Source: Cliona cf. orientalis
Lineage: Eukaryota > Porifera > Demospongiae > Clionaida > Clionaidae
DNA length: 64,000 nucleotides
NCBI GenBank assembly: GCA_963930775.1
Contig: OZ005689.1
Coordinates: 17,569,775-17,633,774, forward strand
Direction: 5' to 3'
The translations under genes and the position numbers were made by a program. Positions 56,621-64,000 of the stretch are shown here, piece by piece. The first letter of the stretch is position 1, and every line of letters starts with the position of its first letter. A model generated the notes under the pieces. It did no database searches. It was not told the DNA's origin and was given only the letters and a program-made list of their open reading frames with translations.

Positions 56621-57376
56621 GCACAGAAATAATGTCCGAACCCTGCCAAATAGACTACAGCTACATGTACATGTCTGCATGTACATACACATGCATTCTA
56701 TCCTCATATATGGCATATACATGCACTATATGTTGGCAACCTTTATTAAAAAGTGCCAAATTTGAAGTATAGTATTATTTCATCTCTGCAGGACAAGCGA
56801 AAGCTTCTTCAGGGGAATACCATGGCCTATCTCAATGTAGACATAACACTGGCAGGTACTAGATGTGCAGTGAAATTAATCTATAGTACCGTATTGCTTG
56901 AGCTTCACTGAAATTGTAGAGGTTACTATTCGACATTCACCTGCATGCACATTCTATTCCCATGTATGACGACCTTTGCCAAAAATTATTTAGAGACTAT
57001 TTTGTTAAATATTATGTCCTAACCGTTTCTACAATTTTGCCATACATTGCTCAATTTCTGGGGATCACACTGGTGTAAACAGCATGGCTATTGTTGGCAC
57101 TAAAATTTTTGGTATTCATCATCCTATGTAGAAATTTTTATTAGTCTTGTTTTTGGTAATCATTCCACAGAATGTTGATTTATAGCTAGTCTGGTAGACA
57201 ACCAGTACTATCATTTTGTAAACTCTGAAGCTTTGATTATTGACAGTTTTCTCTGCTTGTTGTAAAATGTGTCGATGTGAGCATTAATTTTATTAATAAT
57301 CCATTTGTAATTTCCATTCAGTATATGCATATTATTGTACTTTATCAGGAGTATACATTAGAATGCACTCCTAACT
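56621..57376. repeat. Segment duplicated at 59988-60736 (source copy)
   Basis: The block from GCACAGAAATAATG to CGCACTCCTAACT-like sequence, containing peptidase exon e and its two half introns, is present again 3.4 kb downstream with scattered substitutions and small indels. Confidence 0.9.
56792..56855 (+). CDS. M28 metallopeptidase, exon e (zinc ligand Asp)
   Basis: 64-nt exon, acceptor TCATCTCTGCAG, donor GTACTA, phase 0 in and phase 1 out. It encodes DKRKLLQGNTMAYLNVDITL-A. The Asp in YLNVD is at the zinc-ligand position corresponding to the INAD motif of human GCPII. It joins exon d (phase 0) and exon f (phase 1). Confidence 0.9.
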
Positions 57377-57410
57377 GTATTATGTAATATGAGTTTGATT
57401 TTTTTGGCAG

Positions 57411-57597
57411 GTACCAAATACCTTGGTGTTGGCTCCACTCCCCTAATCTTTCAGACAATATGGGATGCTACTAAACTAGTGAAATCTCCTGATCCAGATT
57501 TCAAAACTGTTTATGATCAATGGCTCTCTGTGTTCTCCAAGAGCTACAATGGCACCGTGAAACCACAGTATGCAATAGCTAATTATTCTAAGAGTGT
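57411..57597 (+). CDS. M28 metallopeptidase, exon f
   Basis: Acceptor TTTTTTTGGCAG; the preferred donor is GTACAT at 57598, leaving phase 2. It reads GTKYLGVGSTPLIFQTIWDA, TKLVKSPDPDFKTVYDQWLS and SKSYNGTVKP. It corresponds to the family stretch around D-C-T-P-L and Y-E-S-W. The donor was chosen because the next exon needs a phase-2 partner; two nearby GT alternatives give the wrong frame. Confidence 0.88.
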
Positions 57598-57679
57598 GTA
57601 CATGCATTAGAGGGATAGAGTAGCCTTATTATATAGTCCCCGGGCTAAATGACTTTTCAGCGTACAAAATTGAAAAACT

Positions 57680-57935
57680 GGGAATGAAGCTAGGAGAAAA
57701 GAATAATAGCCATCGAATTAAGTACGTGCACACATCATGCAAACCCTATACGAATCTTATGCATGTAACATGCGTGTTACTAGCACTTACGTGCATGTTG
57801 ACCCAACTGGGAAATGAAGCTAGGAGAAAAGAATAACCATCGAATTAAGTACGTGCACACATCATGCAAACCCTATACGAATCTTATGCATGTAACATGC
57901 GTGTTACTAGCACTTACGTGCATGTTGACCCAAAC
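57680..57935. repeat. Tandem duplication of about 125 bp in the peptidase intron
   Basis: Two nearly identical copies (about 57683-57804 and 57811-57932) of a block from AATGAAGCTAGGAGAAAAGA through GTACGTGCACACATCATGC to GCACTTACGTGCATGTTGAC. Confidence 0.9.
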
Positions 57936-59572
57936 GTGCCTGTAACATGAATGTTATATTCATGTGTAGTGCATGTCAAGACAACATGCATGTCACACTA
58001 GGGGCAAAATGCATGTTGTATGCATGTCAAAATAAGGGTAGCATGCACAGCGCATGTAGCAGAAGTAACATGCATATAACAGGCAAGTGACATGCATGTT
58101 TCATGTAAGTGACATGACATATGTTTGATGCATGCAGTCTGCACGAAGGGGTCAAATTTCTTATTCGCGCGGAAGTGAATCACGCACCCGGAAGTTAATT
58201 TACACTATGGGGATTTTGTATGGGCGAATTTTAACATGGCGGACAGAACAGGTGGTCAACTCGAGTTGACGGTACGTGTCAGCAATGCCGGTGCAAAGGC
58301 TTTTGAGCCAAGAACTGGTTGAAATAAGTATATTATGAGCTACACGCAGTCGTTTCAAGAGTTTTCCTGATGTAGGTTGTGTAAAACAGCTCTCCTGCTG
58401 CTGCCACTATCTGCAGAGATCCTCATTTCAACATATTTCAGAATTTTTGAACATATACTTGCATGCCTGCGATGGACCTAAAACTTGGTACAGGACTTCA
58501 ATACCATAATATGTACAATATACTTTCTTCAAGAGATACAGGTTGGGCCTAATTGGGATCTGTGAGGTGCATAAAACCGAAAATTTCCACTATAAAATTC
58601 AAGGCCCCCAGTCAGAGCCTACCCAACGCTGATGGCTGGATTAAATGGATGGTCTTAAGATTCTGTCCTAACACTCTCCAGTAGAACCAACACCATACTC
58701 CAATTCACGATAGTATGTGAGTGATGGTCTACTTCATACAACACATTTGGAGATATTTGTGTCTGGAGCATTTTCAGAATTTTTGAACATGGTGAAGATA
58801 AGCAGCCAATCTTTCAAAAACACCAGTGTAGATACATCACAACCAGTAGTTTTACATAATATGTTATAGCTGAATCTTGATTATTTCTATTTATAAGAGA
58901 TTTTTTGATATCAAATCCTGATTTTTGTAATATGGTGCACTTGGCTCCCTTGATCCCTGCTTGGCCCGCTGACATTTTTGGCGGTGGCGCTAATATTAAT
59001 CTTAAAAACGCGCGCAACCGTATACAATCACGTTCATACAATGTATGCGCAATATATTATCATGAATGCGCATATGTTTGGCGCTCGCGCAATGCGCTAG
59101 CCCTAGGCGCATACGTATATTATGGCCTGGCAACCATGGTACCAAAGTAAACAACGTACTTCCTAAGAAAGTGTATGTGTATGTATGGAAAACGTGATTC
59201 CTTCATGCAGACTGATGTTAAAAAGGAGTATGTGCTAAGTATATCATAATATAGGTATTCGTTTTGAATCTCTCGACAGCACCTAGATCTATATGCGTAC
59301 ATGTACGTGTACACAGATTTTTTAACTTCTCAATCGCCTGTTTTAATCCTTAATTGTTTTACGCATGTTACATGCATGTCATGTAACATGCATGTAGCAT
59401 GCACGGAAAATGTCCTACATGTAAATCCATGCATGTTACATGAAACATGCTTGCTACATGCATGTAGATACAAATGGAACCTGCGTATAACATATGCCAA
59501 GGCTAGTGCATGTCATCACCTGAAAATTAATATGCATGTTACATGCATGTTACATGCACAACATTTCGTACA
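57936..59572. mobile_element. Foldback-like element with ATGCATGT modular arms
   Basis: Both sides (about 57940-58140 and 59350-59572) are dense in ACATGCATGT/TAACATGCATGT modules that can pair with each other, around a single-copy centre. As these words are self-complementary, orientation cannot prove a foldback; the similar layout at 54266-56154 supports it. Boundaries are approximate. Confidence 0.5.
58169..58271 (+). promoter_or_regulatory. Possible TATA-less promoter and first exon
   Basis: Two ETS-type words (GCGGAAGT at 58169-58176 and CCGGAAGT at 58188-58195) precede a YY1-like AACATGGCGG at 58234-58243. That word holds an ATG (58236) opening MADRTGGQLELT, followed by a consensus-like donor GTACGTG at 58272. 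No following exon was identified. ETS plus YY1 at an initiator codon is a known housekeeping-promoter layout in animals; here it lies inside the ATGCATGT element. Confidence 0.35.
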
Positions 59573-59854
59573 GGGAAGGTCACTAGGTAGTAGTATGTAG
59601 CAGTTATGACAAGGATATCACTATAGTGCGGTAAAGCGGCGCTGCACACTGCTCTATCCTGTCGAGAAATTTCTAGCTATGTGTACACCTAGTCGCCGCT
59701 TGTGTTGCTCAGTAAGTCCTTAGTACACCTTATTAAGCTGTATATAGTACGTAATGTATTCTTATTTCAGAACAAGCTTTTTAGACTGATATATATGTAC
59801 TAGAGTTACATTGTATAATTATGCTCTTTATCCTTATCCTATACCCGAATGCAG

Positions 59855-59933
59855 GGTATTTAACCTTGGTTCAGGGAGTGATTATGTCATGTATCTTCAG
59901 GAGCTGGGTATCACCTGCTCTGATATGGCTTAT
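59855..59933 (+). CDS. M28 metallopeptidase, exon g (last found)
   Basis: 79-nt exon, acceptor CCCGAATGCAG, donor GTAAGT, entering phase 2 and leaving phase 0. It encodes VFNLGSGSDYVMYLQELGIT then CSDMAY, the family G-S-G-S/N-D-x-x-x-F/Y-L-x-x-L-G-I stretch close to the substrate site. The last zinc ligand (His of the Y-H-S-x-Y-E-T motif) and the dimerisation domain should follow in later exons; none is seen in the remaining 4 kb, so they lie beyond the window or are lost. Confidence 0.9.
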
Positions 59934-59987
59934 GTAAGTTTAGCAGTGAAATGGTACACATTTCAAATACTGTAGTGTCCAGCTAGT

Positions 59988-60736
59988 GCACAGAAATAAT
60001 AGTGTCCGACCCCTGCCAAATAGACTACAGCTACGTGTACATGTATACATACACATGCATTCTATCCTCATATATGGCATATGCACTATATGTTGGCAAC
60101 CTTTATTAAAAAATGCCAATTTTTAGAAGTATAGTATTATTTTATCTCTGTAGGACAAGCGAAAGCTTCTTCAGGGGAATACAGTGGCCTATCTCAATGT
60201 AGACATAGCACTGGCAGGTACTAGATGTGCAGTGAAGTTACCATAATCTATAGTACCGTATTGCTTGAGCTTCACTGAATTTGTAAGGTTACTATTGGAC
60301 ATTCACCTGCATGCACATTCTATTCCCATGTGTGACGACCTTTGCCAAAAATTAGAGATTATTTTGGTAAATGTTATGTCCTAACCGTTACTACAACTTT
60401 GCCATGCATTGCTCAATTTCTGGGGATCACACTGGTGTAAACAGTGTGGCTATTTTTGGAACTTAAATTTTGTTATTCATCATTCTATGTAGAACTTTTG
60501 TTAGTCTTGTCTTTGGTAATCATTCCACAGAATGTTGATTTATAGCTAGTCTGCATGCTGGAAGACAACCAGTACGTACTATCATTTTATAAACTCTGAA
60601 TTGACAGTTTTCTCTGCTTGTTGTAAAATGTGTCCATGTGAGCATTAATTTTATTAATAACCATTCGTAATTTCCATTTAGTATATGCATATCATTGTAC
60701 TATATCAGGAGTATACATCAGAACGCACTCCTAACT
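59988..60736. repeat. Partial gene duplication containing a second exon e
   Basis: About 750 bp copy of 56621-57376, in direct orientation, starting in one intron and ending in the next. Its right edge coincides exactly with the start of the sequence shared with 33885-33960, as if the minisatellite-bearing element had cut it. Only exon e is included, so splicing it in after exon g would scramble the catalytic order. Confidence 0.9.
60154..60217 (+). pseudogene. Duplicated peptidase exon e
   Basis: Same 64-nt length and intact splice sites (TTATCTCTGTAG acceptor, GTACTA donor). It differs from exon e at the protein level by Met to Val (GNTVAYL) and Thr to Ala (NVDIAL), with the zinc-ligand Asp kept. 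Entering phase 0 after exon g (phase 0 out) it could be spliced in frame, so this is either a decoy exon or the remnant of a tandem gene copy. Confidence 0.75.
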
Positions 60737-61065
60737 CGTACAGTACTGCAGCTGTTATCAAAAAGTCCACACCATTGGTCGGCGTAATCACATGACTTAG
60801 TTTGCGCGCGCCTCCTATATGGACCGGCCCCGGCCCGCGCCCCAGGACTAGCATGCAGCGCAAGCGCAGTCAATCGAAGGGGTGTGGCGCGAATACGGAC
60901 CCAAGTACTATTCAAACTTATATGAGTGCTATTAAAAAAAGAAGCGGATCTCCAAAGAACGAACAAAGCGATCTACGGACCAATTGAGGTTCAAATGATA
61001 TAGATGGACAAACCCTGGAGACTACCCAACCCCTGATCTGGCCTTGTACTCACGAGTGTGGGCTC
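60737..61065. mobile_element. Leader of the minisatellite-bearing element
   Basis: The first about 90 bases (GCAGCTGTTATCAAAAAGTC, ACCATTGGTC, TTGCGCGCGCCTC) match 33885-33960, and as at that locus the minisatellite follows within 150-300 bases. A short frame at 60853-60987 reads MQRKRSQSKGCGANTDPSTI, QTYMSAIKKRSGSPK and stops (44 residues, basic); its role is unknown. The shared leader implies that the minisatellite is cargo or body of a dispersed element. Confidence 0.6.
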
Positions 61066-61915
61066 GCCAGGTTAACTCAAGGAAGAGTGGCAAAAAAAGA
61101 AGAGTCGAGGGGGACATGTGAGCGTACTGGGTGGGCTGCTAGGTTAAGGAAGAATGGCAAAAAAGAAAAAGAGTCGAGGGGGACGTGTGAGCGTACTGGG
61201 TGGGCTACTAGGTTAAGGAAGAGTGGCAAGTCGAGGGGGACATGTGAGCATACTGGATGGGCTGCTAGGTTAAGGAAGAGTAGAAAAAAAAGAGAAGAGT
61301 TGAGGGGGATGTGTGAGTATACTGGGTGGGCTACTGGGTGGGCTGCTAGGTTAAGGAAGAGTGGCAAAAAAAAAAAGAAAAAGAGTCGAGGGGGATGTGT
61401 GAGCGTACTGGGTGGGCTGCTAGGTTAAGGAAGAGTGGCAAAAAAAGAGAAGAATCGAGGGGAACGTGTGAGCGTACTGGTAGGGCTGCTAGGTTAAGGA
61501 AGAGTGGCAAAAAAAAAGAAGAAAAAAGTCGAGGGGGACGTCTGAGCCTACTGGATGGGCTGCTAGGTTAAGGAAGAGTAGGAAAAGAAAAGGGGAACAT
61601 GTAAGAGTGGCAAAAAAAGAGAGGATTCAACGGTGACGTGTAAGCGTACTGGGTGGGCTACTAGGTTAAGGAAGAGTGGCAGGAAAAGAGATTCTAGAGG
61701 GACGTGTGAGCATACTGGGTGGGCTACTAGGTTGAAGGAGAGTGGCGGAAGGAGGACATGTGAGCGTACTATAATAAAATTAACATACTACATTAAGGAA
61801 GAATTGGGCTACTAGGTTTAAGAAGAATGGCAGACTCAAAAAGAAGGGAGCGTAAGGAAGAGTTGTAGAAAAGAAGACTAGAGGGAGCAAGAGGGACGTG
61901 TGAGGGTATGGAGAT
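61066..61915. repeat. 0.85 kb minisatellite, second locus of the GCTACTAGGTTAAGGAAG unit
   Basis: About 11 units of 65-85 bases containing GCTGCTAGGTTAAGGAAGAG, TGGCAAAAAA, GTCGAGGGGGACGTGTGAGC and GTACTGGGTGG. Same family as 34085-36700, but most units here have GCGTACTGG in place of GGGTACTGG, so each locus has homogenised separately. Frames across it are repeat artefacts. Confidence 0.9.
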
Positions 61916-62458
61916 GTCCACTAGATTGTTTTGTGTTGCCCACATGCTCCCACTGTTGACATGATGTACCCCATGTTGATTATACTCGATCCAGCATTAT
62001 TATTATAAGGATAGAGAAATGGAGATTAAACTTTGCACAATGTTACACTAACAACTGAAGACTGTACGTAGATGAAGTAGCAGGAAGTCAGTTATGATAG
62101 AGCATACACAAATCGGTGTAAATGATCTCTAATTGTTTCACCAGGGCGCATATTTGATGCCATTGATTTGTATTGCTTATCTACAATGTATGTTCCTGTT
62201 GTGCCAATAATCCATCAATCTATTATAGATAATATAATGTGCCATATTTTGCTGGTTGCTGCTCTGCGGACTTAATCTTTGAATTTATCACTTCTGATGT
62301 TACTGATTTGTATTCCACGAGTTCTGGACAGAGATCCATTCGGTGGAACTTGCATGTTTCTTTTTTGTGGCCTGATGTTTTGATGCTATCATGAAACCTA
62401 TCACCTACAATGTAGCGATCACTTGTGAAGGTAAGTGGATGCATTAAATTGAAATTAC
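61916..62458. other. No gene seen
   Basis: Sequence between the minisatellite and the CTTAGTGT array. No motif recognised; the remaining peptidase exons were looked for here and not found. Confidence 0.4.
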
Positions 62459-62948
62459 ACACTAAGTAGAAAAAAAAAATATTTAATGTAAATAATGTTT
62501 GAGACTCTGGGAAGCTATTCACGACAAATTATTCATATGAGCACGCAGAATGGATCGTACCTGGAAATTTCTTGGAAGCGGAATTTTGATTCACACCTTA
62601 GAATTGAAGTTACGGCCCTTTAAAGTTTTTCCATATGTTTGTATAGGGAAGCCATACGTTTGCAATGTTTTCCGCCCACGCGCTACATGAAAAACGGGGA
62701 ATACCCGTGGTGTGCGTTATTTAGAAACTTTCTCAAAATTGGAGTATAGGTTTGCTTGCTTTGTATGGCTCTACTGTGCATCCTAGGTGTATTATGTGGT
62801 TTTCTGGACAATGATCAGCACTAATAACCATAATATTATATACTCTGTACGTTAGACATTCACTACTTATTGTACATAGGAGTATTATGTGAGCCTAGTA
62901 TATGCACATCGCTAATTATGTGCCGCTCTTTCTTTTTCTGCTTAGTGT
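62459..62948. mobile_element. TIR element CTTAGTGT, 490 bp copy
   Basis: Starts ACACTAAGTAGAAAAAAA, contains GCACGCAGAATGGATCG and GTTACGGCCCTTTAAAG, and ends TTTTTCTGCTTAGTGT. It is intermediate between the short (about 360 bp) and long (1.2 kb) forms: it keeps part of the long-form interior (AATATTATATAC, CTAATTATGTGC) without the 80-bp repeats. Confidence 0.75.
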
Positions 62949-62965
62949 GCACGGTAGCTTGTTAA

Positions 62966-63331
62966 ACACTTAAGTAGAAAAAAAAAAAAGATTTCCTGCG
63001 TGAAAAATGTTTGGGGGAATTGGGAGCACTTGGGGAGATAATTTTTATACCGGCACGCAGAATGGGTCGAAATACGAGATTTGACACGAGAAAATTCTGA
63101 TTCACGCCTTAGAATTAAAGTTACGGCCCTTTGAAGTTTCCCCATATGTTTGTATAGGAAGCCATGCATTTGCAATGTTTTCCGCCCACGCGCGCACAAT
63201 AAAGTGACGACCATTACCCACTTTGATCAAAATTGATGTATAGGCTGCCTGCTTGCATTGTATGGCTCTACTATGCATCCAGCTCAACTATGTGGCGGTT
63301 TTCGAACAATCTTTTTTTTTCTGCTTAGTGT
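62966..63331. mobile_element. TIR element CTTAGTGT, 366 bp copy
   Basis: Follows the previous copy after 17 bases in the same orientation, with the usual GCACGGTAGCTTGTT-like spacer. It starts ACACTTAAGTAGAAAA, contains GGCACGCAGAATGGGTCG and CCGCCCACGCGCGCAC, and ends CTGCTTAGTGT. Confidence 0.75.
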
Positions 63332-63351
63332 TCTGGTCTCCTTGAAATTAA

Positions 63352-63710
63352 ACACTAAGTAGAAAAAAAATAACTTTAATTAATTAATTCAGGGGGGAAT
63401 TGGGAGCAACTGGGGACATAATTTTTGTACCGGCGCGCAGAATGGATCAAATGCAGAGATTTGACCTTCAGGAATTTTGATTCACGCCTTAGAATCAAAG
63501 TTACGGCCCTTTGAAGTTTCCCCATATGTTTGTACAGGGAAGCCATGCGTTTGCAATGTTTCCGCCCACGCGCGCACATAAACGTGACGACCTTTACCGA
63601 CTTTTTGACAAAATTAAAATTTAGGATGCCTGCTTGCATTGTATGGTTCCACTATGCACCCAGCTCGATTATGTGGTGGTTTTTGGACAATTTTTTTTTC
63701 TGCTTAGTGT
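63352..63710. mobile_element. TIR element CTTAGTGT, 359 bp copy
   Basis: Third copy in line. Starts ACACTAAGTAGAAAAAAAA, carries GGCGCGCAGAATGGATC and CCGCCCACGCGCGCAC, and ends CTGCTTAGTGT. Confidence 0.75.
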
Positions 63711-63745
63711 TCTGGTCGCCTTGAAAAAAAAAAAAAAATTATTAA

Positions 63746-64000
63746 ACACTAAGTAGAAAAAAAAAAGATTTAATAAATAATCTAATTCATGGGGGGTTTG
63801 GGAGTACTTGGGGACAATTTTTACATGGGCAAGCAGAATGGGTCAAAACTAGAGATTTGACCTGAAAGAATTTTGATTCACGCCTTTGAATTGAAGTTAC
63901 GGCCCTTCGAAGTTTTCCCATGTTTGTATAGGGAAGCCATGCGTTTGCAATGTTTTCCGCCCACACGCTACGTGAAAAACGGGGAATCCCCGTTAGGCGC
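63746..64000. mobile_element. TIR element CTTAGTGT, copy cut by window end
   Basis: Fourth copy in line, starting ACACTAAGTAGAAAA, with GCAAGCAGAATGGGTC and GTTTTCCGCCCACACGC. It runs off the window. Confidence 0.75.

Overview
The window is AT-rich animal DNA. Its genes are split into short exons with GT/AG introns, lie far apart, and sit in a sea of mobile elements. Very frequent TACATGTA/ACATGTAC words, receptor exons of Ig/FN3 type with symmetric phase-1 introns, and mixed TIR elements, MITEs and a tyrosine-recombinase retrotransposon fit an early-branching metazoan. A demosponge is my best guess from general pattern memory; I could not test it. I see no prokaryotic operon, CRISPR array or rRNA.

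Layout. 1-9510: four large diverged tandem copies of a 1.8-3.4 kb unit with no recognisable coding potential. Comparing the copies shows where smaller elements jumped in, giving empty sites and target-site duplications. 9511-10650: an inverted copy of a segment also found at 3.8-4.4 kb, carrying a tRNA-like sequence. 10.66-14.78 kb: a head-to-tail array of a TIR element (three full 1.2 kb units plus a partial). 14.8-19 kb: dispersed repeats and a GC-rich open stretch.

19.2-44.5 kb, minus strand: a probable single-pass receptor gene. Its exons join in consistent phase: signal-peptide-like, Ig-like, three further extracellular modules (FN3-like), then transmembrane. Its introns hold a foldback element, a decayed MULE transposase, MITEs, a 2.6 kb minisatellite with about 840 bp higher-order periodicity, a 0.5 kb minisatellite, and a decayed THAP/DDE transposon.

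48.6-59.9 kb, plus strand: seven exons of an M28-family metallopeptidase (glutamate carboxypeptidase II/NAALADase type) that splice in phase and keep most zinc-site residues visible here. One intron is swollen to 7 kb by a DIRS/Ngaro-type retrotransposon, itself interrupted by a MITE and a 1.9 kb foldback element. One exon and its flanks are duplicated downstream (59.99-60.74 kb). The end of the window has a second copy of the minisatellite element (61.07-61.9 kb) and another array of the TIR element seen at 10-14 kb.

Two genes can be supported with confidence (receptor and peptidase), both incomplete here. The rest is mobile DNA whose nesting order can be read directly.
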